Source: an uncultured Collinsella sp.
Lineage (GTDB): Bacteria; Actinomycetota; Coriobacteriia; Coriobacteriales; Coriobacteriaceae
NCBI GenBank assembly: GCA_902464485.1
Contig: CABQJJ010000025.1
Span: 1-21,655 of the forward strand
DNA: 21,655 nucleotides
Direction: 5' to 3'
The notes beneath the pieces were generated by a model. The model did not search any database. It was given only the letters and a program-made list of their open reading frames with translations, and was not told where the DNA came from. The position numbers and the translations under genes were made by a program. Positions 13,539-21,655 of the stretch are shown here, one piece after another; position 1 is the first letter of the stretch; each line of letters starts with the position of its first letter.

Positions 13539-14888
13539 CTACTCCACAACATGACCGATAAGCTCGTAGCAGAAGCTATCGGTAAACTCGACGGTCAGAA
13601 TATCGCCCACGGACGCCTCACTGGCATCCAGGTGCACCGCACCATCGGAATCGGGCGCCTGGAACCAGGCATGTCCGATGAGCTCGACACCGTCTTCAGT
13701 CTCCTCGATGCCGTCGACAATCACCTGGGCACGCTCGCCCACATGAGCGGCCGTCGCGGCAAAGCCGAGCGACTCGGCCAAATCCATAGCCTCCTGGGCA
13801 CGCTCGAGCTTAACCTCCTCGTCGACCTGCCCCTCCATCTTGGCGGCCAAGCTGCCCTCCTCCTGTGAGTAGGCAAAGACGCTCGTATAATCAAACCCGA
13901 CAGTGTCCATAAAGTCGATAAGATCACGGAACTCATCGTCGGTCTCGGTCGGGAAACCTACCATAGCCGTGGAGCGGATCACGATACCGGGAATGCGCTC
14001 GCGCAAGTCGCGGAAGAGGTCCTCGAGCTCTTGGCGCGATCCAGAGCGACGCATGGCCTTAAGGATGCGCGCGTCACAGTGCTGGACGGGAATGTCGATA
14101 TAGGGCAGCACCTCGGGCGTATCGCGAATGGTCTCAATAAGCTCGTCAGTCATGCCCTCGGGCTGCAGATAGAGTACGCGCACCCAAACGTTGTGCGGGC
14201 GAACAGCCTCGGAGACCGCACGCAGCAGCTGAGCCAGGTTGCGCGGCGAGCCCTCGGCGACGTCATCGTCGGCAAGGTCGGTACCCCAAATACCCGTGTC
14301 CTGACCAATCAGCACAATTTCGCGCACACCGCCGGCAACCAGGTCGCGTACCTCCGAAATAATGCTCTCGGCATTACGCGAATGATAACGACCGCGGATG
14401 TAAGGAATCATGCAGAAACTGCAGAAGCGATTGCAGCCATCTGAGATCTTGACGTAGGCAACGGCACCTTCTACGGTACGCTTGACCTGCGGGATATAGG
14501 CCGCGATCTCACGCTCCACCCCCAGTACGCCATCGATGACGGAAACGATACCGTCTTCCTCGTCGGCCTTCACAAAGGCAGCGACCTCGGGCAGCTCGTC
14601 GGGAAGGTCGTCACCATAACGCGACGGAACGCAGCCGCACATGACGATCGGGCAGGAGCGAACGCCGTCCTGCACCTCGTTGGCGAGCTCGAGCGTGGTC
14701 TCGATGCTCTCGGACGTTGCCGAGGCAAGGAACGAGCACGTGTTGACGATGGCGATATCGGCATCGCGCGGATCAAATGCCTCCTCATAGCCCGCGGCAC
14801 ACAGCAGCGAACGCATGCGGTCGGTATCGACCTCGTTCTTGGCGCAGCCAAGCGTAATATAGAGTACGGAACCCAACGGAGTATCCAT
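13539..14888 (-). CDS. rimO: Ribosomal protein S12 methylthiotransferase RimO
   Basis: RimO is a radical-SAM enzyme that methylthiolates an aspartate of ribosomal protein S12. The 449-residue protein has the MTTase domain with C15 (LGCAKNEVDTD, the RimO-type form of the motif), C51 (NTCSF) and C86 (MCGC). The radical-SAM motif is C152-NRF-C156-SF-C159, followed by the RimO-typical MIPYIRGRYHSR, and a TRAM domain ends the protein. The GCxKNxVD signature and NTCSF separate it from MiaB, its paralogue at 5511-6887. It starts 26 bases after yajQ; the nearest purine-rich site (AAAGGA) is about 12 bases upstream of the ATG, which is rather far. It is part of the rnj-to-cinA run. Confidence 0.96.
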   Translation of the reverse strand: MDTPLGSVLYITLGCAKNEVDTDRMRSLLCAAGYEEAFDPRDADIAIVNTCSFLASATSESIETTLELANEVQDGVRSCPIVMCGCVPSRYGDDLPDELPEVAAFVKADEEDGIVSVIDGVLGVEREIAAYIPQVKRTVEGAVAYVKISDGCNRFCSFCMIPYIRGRYHSRNAESIISEVRDLVAGGVREIVLIGQDTGIWGTDLADDDVAEGSPRNLAQLLRAVSEAVRPHNVWVRVLYLQPEGMTDELIETIRDTPEVLPYIDIPVQHCDARILKAMRRSGSRQELEDLFRDLRERIPGIVIRSTAMVGFPTETDDEFRDLIDFMDTVGFDYTSVFAYSQEEGSLAAKMEGQVDEEVKLERAQEAMDLAESLGFAATAAHVGERAQVIVDGIEETEDGVELIGHAWFQAPDSDGAVHLDASEASVGDILTVEFTDSFCYELIGHVVE

Positions 14889-14914
14889 GTTGGAGAGCGG
14901 TCCTTTCGAGTAAA

Positions 14915-15412
14915 TTAGCGGTAGTTGGTAAACTGCAGCGGCTGGCCGTAGTCCTGGTCGCGCAGGAACTGAATTACGGTCTGCAGGGCGTCCTTGGAAG
15001 CCGAGGAAACACGAAGCTTGTCGGCCTCAATGGCCACCTTGACCTTAAGCTTTTGATCCTTGATGTCCTTATTGATCTTCTTGGCGGTCGTCTGGTCGAT
15101 ACCCTCGACGATGTGACCGAGCACGCGCACCGTGCCGCCCGAAGCCGCCTGCGGAGCGTCCCAAGAAACGGCCTTGAGGTCGATGCCGCGCTTGATGAGC
15201 TTGGAGCTCAGCACATCGATAATCTGCTTGGAGACAAAATCGGCCGGAGCGTTAATCGTAAAGAGTTTGTCGCCCTTCGAGAACTCGATGGTAGCGCCGG
15301 AGTCCTTAAGGTCATAACGCTGAGAAATCTCTCGAGTGGTCTGCTGGAAGGCGTTGTCGACCTCCTGCATGTTGACCTCGGACACAACGTCAAAGCTGGA
15401 ATCTTTAGCCAT
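14915..15412 (-). CDS. yajQ: YajQ family nucleotide-binding protein
   Basis: The 165-residue protein matches the YajQ/DUF520 family throughout: it begins DSSFDVVSEVNMQEVDNAFQQ, continues TTREISQRYDLKDSGATIEF, and ends KLRVSSASKDALQTVIQFLRDQDYGQPLQFTNYR. The length is standard. YajQ proteins have two ferredoxin-like domains; a Xanthomonas member binds cyclic di-GMP, but for most bacteria the ligand and role are unknown, so I do not claim c-di-GMP binding here. The start has AAAGGA about six bases upstream. It is flanked by rodZ-like (26 bp upstream) and rimO (26 bp downstream) in the same direction, so it is probably co-transcribed with them. Confidence 0.95.
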   Translation of the reverse strand: MAKDSSFDVVSEVNMQEVDNAFQQTTREISQRYDLKDSGATIEFSKGDKLFTINAPADFVSKQIIDVLSSKLIKRGIDLKAVSWDAPQAASGGTVRVLGHIVEGIDQTTAKKINKDIKDQKLKVKVAIEADKLRVSSASKDALQTVIQFLRDQDYGQPLQFTNYR

Positions 15413-15438
15413 GGTTTATCCTTTCGCTGCGGAGCAGT

Positions 15439-16938
15439 CTAGTAGCTGTCGTACGAATAGTCGGTGGAGTCGGTCGTCGCTTGGCCGTCGGTTACGGTAT
15501 CGGTACCGTCAGCTGACTGAGCATCGGTGGCATCCGTGTCGTCAGTACCATCTGCATTGCCAGTGTCGTCGGCAGTTTCGCCCTTTTCGGAGTCCGAGGT
15601 CTCCTTCTTGGGAACGGTAATGGTTACGCGTGCGACACCAGATGTCTTGGTATCGTAGCGAACCTTTTCACCGTTCTTGGTGACGGTAACATCTGAAGGC
15701 TTAGACGTGGTAATCTCAATCGAGGATTCAGGCGTGTACTCCTGCTCAAAGGGGCCGGTAGCCTGAGCGCCATAGACCGACTTGCCATCGACCTTAACCT
15801 CAATCCAAGCAGTCTTACCCTTGGCAACGGACACCTTAACCTTCGTAGCCTCGTTCTCCTTTTTATTAGATGCGGTTTTGGAGGCATCAGAGCCGGTGGA
15901 CTCATCAGAGTCCTCATCTTCGTCGGTCGAATCGACCTTTTTAGAAGACTTTTTGGTTGTCGTCTTGCTTGCCACAGGGGCCTCCGGCGTCGTCTCGGGC
16001 GTCGAGGAGCCACAGCCACGCAAAAGCACCGCAATGAGTACGATCAGCAACAAGACAACGGCACCGATGCCGGCATAGACGATACGTAGATCAAGCCCAT
16101 TATTTTGCGGCGCACGAGAGCCCCCACGCGCGCGACTTGCACCGCCCCGTGCCCCACCTTGAGGTGCACGGCCGCGAGGGCCATCAGAGCGACCACGATA
16201 GTTACCCTGTCGTTGCATGCCACGACGACCTGAGCGAGGCGCAAGCTCGTCACGACCCTGATAGTCACACTGACCAGAGCGCGATGTCGAAGGACGTCGC
16301 CCATAAGGTTGCGACTGCGAACGAAGACGCGGCGTCACCTGTGTGGTATCGGCATCCGCGAAACCGCCGCGAGGACGGACCGTCGATGTCCCGCGATACG
16401 AACGTCCGGAATAACTACCATCGCCATAGCCTGCCCGAGGATCACGCGCAAGACCGCGAGCAGCGGGAAGTGCGCGGTCATCGGGCGCTGGCGTACTGCG
16501 AAAACGATCACGCTGCAATCGAATCTCTTCTGTTGATCCCGTCTCTGTTATATAGCCGGCTTGCGGAGGGCGCTGTCCATAGCGTGTCGAGCGTCCTCCC
16601 TGAACCATCAAAAAGCGACCGTTATCGACCGATGAACGCGAATTGACATAGCCCGCGGCGTCCTGAAAACGGCCGCCTTGTTGCGACGTCTCGCGTTCAT
16701 ATGTCATCAACTCGTCAAAATAGGCATTGACGACCTCGCGCGGGTTAAGCCCCAAAAAGCGAGCATAGCTTGAAATCATACCCTGCGCATAGCCGCGCGG
16801 GGGCATCGACGCAAAGTTACCGGTCTCGAAATACTCGATGATCTGCGGTCTGATTTTGATGGTATTGGCGACCTGCTGAATGGAAAGGCCCATTCGGCGA
16901 CGCTGCTCGAGCAGCATGTCACCAAAGCGTGCAGCCAT
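15439..16938 (-). CDS. rodZ: RodZ-like HTH membrane protein with an RGG-rich linker
   Basis: The 499-residue protein has a RodZ-type helix-turn-helix (about 1-75: RFGDMLLEQRRRMGLSIQQVA, then MPPRGYAQGMISSYARFLGLNP). A very long, low-complexity, Arg/Gly-rich cytoplasmic linker follows (about 85-280, with RG and RGG motifs dense at 235-275). One membrane helix comes next (about 287-307), then a charged Ser/Thr/Lys/Asp segment, a small outside beta domain of RodZ C-terminal type (about 365-443), and a Thr/Asp-rich acidic tail ending in Tyr residues. RodZ links MreB to cell-wall synthesis; B. subtilis YmfM occupies the same place near pgsA. The ATG shares a base with the ftsK stop (TGATG), with GGAGG six bases upstream. 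No MreB gene is visible, so its partner is uncertain. Confidence 0.88.
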   Translation of the reverse strand: MAARFGDMLLEQRRRMGLSIQQVANTIKIRPQIIEYFETGNFASMPPRGYAQGMISSYARFLGLNPREVVNAYFDELMTYERETSQQGGRFQDAAGYVNSRSSVDNGRFLMVQGGRSTRYGQRPPQAGYITETGSTEEIRLQRDRFRSTPAPDDRALPAARGLARDPRAGYGDGSYSGRSYRGTSTVRPRGGFADADTTQVTPRLRSQSQPYGRRPSTSRSGQCDYQGRDELAPRSGRRGMQRQGNYRGRSDGPRGRAPQGGARGGASRARGGSRAPQNNGLDLRIVYAGIGAVVLLLIVLIAVLLRGCGSSTPETTPEAPVASKTTTKKSSKKVDSTDEDEDSDESTGSDASKTASNKKENEATKVKVSVAKGKTAWIEVKVDGKSVYGAQATGPFEQEYTPESSIEITTSKPSDVTVTKNGEKVRYDTKTSGVARVTITVPKKETSDSEKGETADDTGNADGTDDTDATDAQSADGTDTVTDGQATTDSTDYSYDSY

Positions 16939-19712
16939 CAGAATCCTCCAAACTCACGATCTTCACGTGCCATCTCGGCGTCGACGGATTCCAACGCTGC
17001 AAGCCCCTCCTCATCCAGAAGGACCTCGCGCGGTTTGGAACCGTCGGGCGGGCCGACGACACCCTTTTCTTCCAGCATGTCCATAATACGCCCGGCACGC
17101 GCATAGCCGACCTTGAGGCGGCGTTGCAGGCCAGATGTGGAGCCCAGCTGCGATTCCACCACAATATGGGCGGCTTCCCAGATAAGCGGATCGTCATCCT
17201 GCGGCTCGGCAACTCCGGTCCGGACAACACCGCCACCACCTGCCATGGACATCGAGGCGGGAGCCACGGCAGAAAGAATCTCCTCGTGGTAGTCCGGCTC
17301 GCTCTGAGATTTGACGAACTCGACGATCTCATTGATCTCGTCATCCGAAACAAAGCAGCCCTGGATACGGCGAGGCTTGCCCCAATCAACCTTAGAGAAC
17401 AGCATATCGCCCAGACCGGTGAGCTTTTCGGCGCCCATCTGGTCGATGATGACGCGAGAATCGATGCCCGTAGCGACGTTAAAGGCAATACGGTTGGTAA
17501 TATTGGCCTTGATGAGACCCGTCACTACGTTGGAACTAGGGCGCTGCGTGGCCACGATAAGGTGGATACCGGCGGCACGGCCCAGCTGGGCGATACGCAC
17601 GATCGACGCCTCGACGTCCTTGCCGGCAACCATCATCAGGTCCGAGAGTTCGTCGATGATGATGACCAGATAGGGCATCTTTTGCGGCGGATTGTCGTAA
17701 TGCTCAAACTCGCCGGCGGCCTGTTTTTCGTTGTAGGTCGAAATCTTACGGACGTTGAGACGTTCGAAGACCTTCAGGCGGCGCTCCATTTCGGACACGG
17801 CCCACTGTAGGGCACTCGCGGCCTGCTTGGGCTCGGTTACGACGGGCACGTAGAGATGCGGCAGGCCGTTGTAACCCGCGAGTTCGACGCGCTTGGGGTC
17901 GACCATGATCAGGCGAACGTCCTCGGGAAGCGCGCGCATGAGCAGGGTTGTGATAATGGAGTTAATCATGACTGACTTACCGGAACCGGTGGTACCGGCG
18001 ATCAGCAGGTGGGGCATCTTGGCGAGATCGGCAACGACCGGCGTACCCTCGGCATCGCGACCGATGGCCAGCTCGAGCGGGCCGCCCTTCACATAGGGCA
18101 GCACGTCACCCAGATTGACGTTTTGACGTTTGCGGTTAGGGATCTCGATACCGACGAGCGAAGTACCGGGAATCGGAGCAAAGATACGCACCGACTGGGC
18201 AGCAAGCGAAAGCGCGATATCGTCCTCGAGGCTCGAGATCTTGCTCACGCGCTCGCCCTCGCCGGGCTGTAGCTTAAAGGTCGTCACCGTGGGGCCGGCA
18301 ATCCAGCCGACAACGCGGGCGCTTCGGCCAAACTCAAGCAAGGTCGACTGCAGCGACTCGGCGGTCTGCTCCAACTCCTTATCAGAAGACGCGGCAGACG
18401 CCGACTGTGGGTTGGCGTGCAGGATTTCGAGCGGCGGGAGCTTGAGGCCGCCCGATTCTTCGCCCTCACTATCCGCAACGGCTTTATCCGCTCCCCCATC
18501 GCTGGCTGCCGGTGCTTCGGCAGCGCTCGCAACGGACGCGTCGGCAACCTTGGGATGCTTGAGGAAATCAGGAATCTGCGGGGCAGCCGAAACCGGATTC
18601 ACGGCAAACGGCGGCTCGGACTCATCGACCTCGGCGGGATCGTCTTCCATCGAAAGCTGGCCGGTCACCTGTCCGCGCTTGGCATGGCGACGCGGCAGCA
18701 AGGTTGTCTTGGCGGACTCGAGCGGAGCCTCGTCGTCCTCGTCATCGCCCTCAGTGAGTTCGATTTCGCTATCGGACCAAGACGGATCCGGCTCGCTTGT
18801 ATTGAGTTTAGGCACGGCTTTGCTCTTCTTGACGTGACGGCGCGGCAGCAGCGTGGTCTTGGCACGCTCGGCCTCCACTGCCTCGGACACATCGACAAAC
18901 GGATCCTCATCGTCTTCGTCCAGAACAGGATCGACATTATCGCCCATAACCGTGGTCACGGCGGAATCGGAGCCCTTTTGGCGCAGAATGCTCAGGTGCG
19001 GGCGAGCAACACCGGGAACCGAAAGGGCATCGTCGTCACCCCACGGGCTCGCATTGACGTCGGCACGACGGTGCTCGGCAAAATCGGCCGCACGATCGCG
19101 GGCAGAGCGCAGCACACCGCCCACCGAAAAGCCGATGATGACCAAACCCACGACGACAAGGCCCAGCAGGACCACCATCGCGATAGGCTTACCCAGGCCG
19201 TTCTGCAGCGTGCTTGCGATAAAGGCACCGATGTAGCCACCCGAAGCGGACAGGTTTTGCGGTGTGAACATAAGGTCGCACGAATCACCCGTATCCGGCA
19301 CCATCAACGACAGGATGGAAACCACGGCCACAAAGACCACGGTGCCGCCTGCAACCGAGCGCACGTTAAGCGGCGAATCCTCGCCCAAAAAGAGCGTGGC
19401 GGCAAACAGCAGGATGACGATCGGCAGCACGTAAGCACCCAGGCCAAAGCCCAAGTGGTAGAAACCGGAAACAGCGGCCGTAACTGGTGCGCTCGCCGGC
19501 GAAATCACGGCGATGAAGGACGCAATAGCCAGCACGGCAATAACAACGCCCGCGATATCACGGTTGGCCGAAGGCTCGACCAAGGGTTCAAAATCCTCGA
19601 ACTCGTCCTCGTGACCCTTATTGGCACGAAGATGGGAACCGGCACCCTTAGCAGATGCCGGTTGGTTGTTGGCCTTATTGCCTTTGGCGTTTTGTGCAGA
19701 TCCGCGCGCCAA
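16938..19712 (-). CDS. ftsK: DNA translocase FtsK/SpoIIIE
   Basis: FtsK is a septum-located ATP-driven pump that clears chromosome DNA at division. The 924-residue protein has four or so N-terminal membrane helices (about 52-205), a long acidic linker (about 206-445), an alpha/beta motor with the FtsK Walker A GTTGSGKS (573-580) and Walker B VIIIDELSDL (683-692), and a C-terminal winged-helix gamma domain (about 840-905; SQLGSTSGLQRRLKVGYARAGRIMDMLE) that reads oriented DNA motifs. It starts with TTG one base after the rnj stop; GGAGG, embedded in the last rnj codons, is six bases upstream and supports this unusual start. The linker holds a perfectly duplicated ten-residue motif, noted separately. 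The gene heads the ftsK-rodZ-yajQ series. Confidence 0.97.
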   Translation of the reverse strand: MARGSAQNAKGNKANNQPASAKGAGSHLRANKGHEDEFEDFEPLVEPSANRDIAGVVIAVLAIASFIAVISPASAPVTAAVSGFYHLGFGLGAYVLPIVILLFAATLFLGEDSPLNVRSVAGGTVVFVAVVSILSLMVPDTGDSCDLMFTPQNLSASGGYIGAFIASTLQNGLGKPIAMVVLLGLVVVGLVIIGFSVGGVLRSARDRAADFAEHRRADVNASPWGDDDALSVPGVARPHLSILRQKGSDSAVTTVMGDNVDPVLDEDDEDPFVDVSEAVEAERAKTTLLPRRHVKKSKAVPKLNTSEPDPSWSDSEIELTEGDDEDDEAPLESAKTTLLPRRHAKRGQVTGQLSMEDDPAEVDESEPPFAVNPVSAAPQIPDFLKHPKVADASVASAAEAPAASDGGADKAVADSEGEESGGLKLPPLEILHANPQSASAASSDKELEQTAESLQSTLLEFGRSARVVGWIAGPTVTTFKLQPGEGERVSKISSLEDDIALSLAAQSVRIFAPIPGTSLVGIEIPNRKRQNVNLGDVLPYVKGGPLELAIGRDAEGTPVVADLAKMPHLLIAGTTGSGKSVMINSIITTLLMRALPEDVRLIMVDPKRVELAGYNGLPHLYVPVVTEPKQAASALQWAVSEMERRLKVFERLNVRKISTYNEKQAAGEFEHYDNPPQKMPYLVIIIDELSDLMMVAGKDVEASIVRIAQLGRAAGIHLIVATQRPSSNVVTGLIKANITNRIAFNVATGIDSRVIIDQMGAEKLTGLGDMLFSKVDWGKPRRIQGCFVSDDEINEIVEFVKSQSEPDYHEEILSAVAPASMSMAGGGGVVRTGVAEPQDDDPLIWEAAHIVVESQLGSTSGLQRRLKVGYARAGRIMDMLEEKGVVGPPDGSKPREVLLDEEGLAALESVDAEMAREDREFGGF
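18684..18863 (-). repeat. Duplicated ten-residue motif in the FtsK linker
   Basis: FtsK residues 284-293 (18834-18863) and 334-343 (18684-18713) are both AKTTLLPRRH, each followed by a basic pair (VKK and AKR), exactly 50 residues apart. The two DNA copies differ at six positions, every one a silent change, so the identity is kept at protein level. Acidic sequence surrounds each copy. Confidence 0.9.
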
Positions 19713-19713
19713 A

Positions 19714-21384
19714 CTAAACCTCCATGACGACCGGGATGATCATCGGGCGAGTGCGCGTACGGCTCCAGATAAAGTTGGAGAGCGAGTCGCGCACGGCCTT
19801 GCGAATAGCGTCGGAACCGCTGCTGGTGAAGCTGAACTTGCCCTTCTCGATCGTCTTCATGATGGACGCGGAGGCATCCTCGGAGAACTGGTCGTCGATG
19901 GCAAACGAAACACCGCGGCCCGAGAACTCGATGGCCTCGATCTTCTTGTGCTTAAGCGAGACGATGGCGACGGCCGTGACCATACCGTCATTGGCGAGCT
20001 TCTGACGATCGCGCAGGACGATGGGGTCGGTATCGCCGATACGCAGACCGTCGACGTAGACGACGCCGGACTCGACGGGCGTGCCGCGCTTGACGATGCC
20101 GCCACGCATCTCGAGCGTTTCGCCGTTATCGAGGATAAAGATGTGATCATCCTTAATGCCCATCTTACGGGCAAGCTGGGCATGGGCACGCAGGTGAACG
20201 GCCTCGCCGTGAACCGGCATAAAGTAGGTGGGCTTGGCCATGGCCATCAGAAGCTTGAGCTCCTCCTGGCTACCGTGGCCCGAGACATGGACGAGGGCAC
20301 GATTCTTATCCCACACGTCGCAGCCAAGCTTGGCCAGGCTGTTGACGACCTGTTGCACGGCCTTCTCGTTGCCAGGAACGGGCGTAGCGGACAGGATGAC
20401 GGTATCGCCCTCGTGGATAGAAAGCGTCTTGTGCTCGCCATTGGCCATGCGGGACAAGGCCGAAAGCGGCTCGCCCTGAGAGCCGGTGCACATGACGACA
20501 ATCTTGTCGTCGGGCAGGTTATCGATATCGAAGGCATCGATGATATCGGCATCGTCGATGTTGAGGTAACCCAACTCACGCGCCACGCGGGTGTTGGTGA
20601 GCATGGAGCGGCCGGTCACGACGACCTTACGACCGCACTTGCGGGCAGCGTCGCAAATCTGCTGCAGGCGATGGATGTGGCTCGAGAACGACGCGACGAA
20701 CACGCGGCCCGGGGCGTTCTTGATGGCATGCAGCAAGTTGGGGCCCACCTCGGCCTCGGACTTAGTAAAGCCGGGAACCGTGGCGTTAGTGGAGTCGGAC
20801 AGCAGCAGGTCGATGCCCTGCTTGGCAAAGCGGCTGATGGCGGCATAGTCGGGCGTGACGCCATCGATGGGCGTCTGGTCGAGCTTAAAGTCACCGGTGT
20901 GCATAACGGTGCCCTGGTTGGTGCGAATGAACACGCCCAGAGCGCCGGGGATGGAGTGCGTCATCGAGAAGAAGTCGAGCGAGATGCCACCCAAATTGAC
21001 GTGGCTTCCGCCCTTGACCTCACGGAACTTGGGCGCGCGGATGCGGAACTCGGAGAGCTTGCCCTCGATAAAGCCGAGCGTAAGCTTGCTCGAGAAGATG
21101 GGCACCTTATTGTTGAGGTCCTGCAGCAGGTACGGAAGCGAGCCGGTGTGGTCCTCGTGTCCGTGAGTGACGACGATGCCGCGGAGCTTCTCCTCGTTCT
21201 CCAGCACATACGTGTAGTCAGGAAGCACCAGGTCGATACCGGGCTGGGAGTCGTCGGGGAACATGAGGCCGGCGTCGACGAGCACCATGTCGTCGCCGCA
21301 CTCGAAGACCGTCATGTTCTTGCCGATGCCGTCAAGGCCGCCGAGCGGAATGATCTTCAAGGGAGATGATTTTTTAGCTGCCAT
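19714..21384 (-). CDS. rnj: Ribonuclease J
   Basis: RNase J is a metallo-beta-lactamase/beta-CASP nuclease with 5'-3' exonuclease and endonuclease activity in mRNA decay and rRNA maturation. The 556-residue protein has the N-terminal PLGGLDGIGKNM block (13-24), metal ligands H74-x-H76-x-D78-H79 (THGHEDHTG), H143, the HTGDFK motif with D165, the beta-CASP region (CTGSQGEPLSAL, HVSGHGSQEELKLL) and PVHGEAVHLRAHA. Its length equals the usual 555 or so residues from the ATG at 21384. The nearest ribosome-binding site, AAAGGA, is about 14 bases upstream, unusually far, and no other start codon lies between. It is the first gene of the rnj-ftsK-rodZ run, as rnjB lies near spoIIIE in Bacillus. Confidence 0.97.
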   Translation of the reverse strand: MAAKKSSPLKIIPLGGLDGIGKNMTVFECGDDMVLVDAGLMFPDDSQPGIDLVLPDYTYVLENEEKLRGIVVTHGHEDHTGSLPYLLQDLNNKVPIFSSKLTLGFIEGKLSEFRIRAPKFREVKGGSHVNLGGISLDFFSMTHSIPGALGVFIRTNQGTVMHTGDFKLDQTPIDGVTPDYAAISRFAKQGIDLLLSDSTNATVPGFTKSEAEVGPNLLHAIKNAPGRVFVASFSSHIHRLQQICDAARKCGRKVVVTGRSMLTNTRVARELGYLNIDDADIIDAFDIDNLPDDKIVVMCTGSQGEPLSALSRMANGEHKTLSIHEGDTVILSATPVPGNEKAVQQVVNSLAKLGCDVWDKNRALVHVSGHGSQEELKLLMAMAKPTYFMPVHGEAVHLRAHAQLARKMGIKDDHIFILDNGETLEMRGGIVKRGTPVESGVVYVDGLRIGDTDPIVLRDRQKLANDGMVTAVAIVSLKHKKIEAIEFSGRGVSFAIDDQFSEDASASIMKTIEKGKFSFTSSGSDAIRKAVRDSLSNFIWSRTRTRPMIIPVVMEV

Positions 21385-21392
21385 AGGTGAGT

Positions 21393-21427
21393 GTTGTTTC
21401 CTTTCTTCGAAACAGGTCTGGAACAAC
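21393..21427 (-). promoter_or_regulatory. Possible hairpin covering the rnj ribosome-binding site
   Basis: In the minus-strand message GTTGTTCC (21427-21420) can pair with GGAAACAAC (21401-21393) with one bulge; the latter arm holds part of the AAAGGA site. The stem is modest and AT-rich, and no promoter for rnj could be assigned with confidence in the 270-bp space upstream. Confidence 0.25.
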
Positions 21428-21628
21428 CGACGGGGCGCTTCTGGCAAACCGACCGCCGGGAACGTACAACGTGTATCACAGAGTCGATGCAATAACTTCA
21501 GTATGATACCCATTTGCCCACCAACAGACCACTCATGCATCAAAGCCCCATCTGAACCGGTCTATCCCGCTGGTTTCCCGTGGGGCGGGCACTGATGAAG
21601 TTTCCTGCTCTACAGTCCTGCTCACGAC

Positions 21629-21651
21629 GGAGGCCACATTAAGTGGCCTCC
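21629..21651 (+). terminator. Strong 9-bp hairpin at the right edge, probable terminator
   Basis: GGAGGCCAC and GTGGCCTCC are perfectly complementary around ATTAA. On the plus strand it is followed by TGTT and then the window ends, so a T-run cannot be checked; on the minus strand no T-run follows. It most likely ends a transcript from a neighbouring gene outside the window or works both ways. Confidence 0.5.
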
Positions 21652-21655
21652 TGTT

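Noticed and set aside
18417..19727. Plus-strand 436-codon open frame opposite the ftsK N-terminal half
   Set aside because: A shadow of ftsK with no ribosome-binding site or family resemblance.
19621..21369. Plus-strand 582-codon open frame opposite rnj
   Set aside because: Antisense to a fully conserved RNase J gene; the Asp/Val/Leu-rich translation is a mirror of its codons, with no domain seen.
21480..21600. A structured small RNA upstream of rnj
   Set aside because: GC-rich stretches can pair locally (CCCGC/GCGGG) but no known RNA family or promoter was recognised.

Overview
The window is a compact stretch of bacterial chromosome carrying housekeeping genes. It is GC-rich, and nearly all of it runs as one long minus-strand series of genes that touch or overlap. 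Gene content, LexA operators of the Gram-positive type (GAAC-N4-GTTC), a non-sporulation SpoVS homologue and general protein resemblance point to an actinobacterium of the class Coriobacteriia, most likely Collinsella. That placement is inference; no 16S gene is present. I see no tRNA, rRNA, CRISPR array, transposase or phage gene.

Left part (1-3300). The C-terminal end of a plus-strand glycosyltransferase-like gene meets dut tail to tail, across a spacer holding a 14-bp inverted repeat. Minus-strand yneA-like, nrdR and dut follow each other closely. The yneA-like gene is divergent from lexA. The space between them holds three LexA boxes spaced exactly 28 bp apart and a good yneA promoter with one box between its -35 and -10 elements. 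lexA is translationally coupled to a membrane acyltransferase-like gene (HGSNAT/DUF1624 type).

Middle part (3284-10250). Read on the minus strand, the order is rny (RNase Y), an uncharacterised GHKL-type ATPase, spoVS-like, miaB, miaA, hflX. Start and stop codons share one base or lie one base apart at rny/GHKL, miaB/miaA and miaA/hflX. rny has its own promoter and a 5' leader with a terminator-like hairpin.

Right part (10249-21655). On the minus strand the order is rnj (RNase J), ftsK, a RodZ-like HTH membrane protein, yajQ, rimO, pgsA, cinA (C-terminal domain only), a terminator, then SOS-controlled recA with recX behind it.

Together the genes cover RNA decay (RNase J, RNase Y), SOS response and recombination (LexA, RecA, RecX, YneA-like), cell division and chromosome segregation (FtsK, RodZ-like), tRNA and ribosomal modification (MiaA, MiaB, RimO), dNTP control (NrdR, Dut), and lipid synthesis (PgsA). 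From general knowledge, the order closely recalls Bacillus subtilis (rnjB-spoIIIE-ymfM-pgsA-cinA-recA-rny-ymdB-spoVS-miaB-miaA, with lexA/yneA divergent), so this is a deeply conserved neighbourhood. The main novelty candidates are the GHKL protein sitting in the ymdB slot between RNase Y and SpoVS, the phased SOS operator array, RNA structures at the nrdR start and in the rny leader, and a duplicated motif in the FtsK linker.
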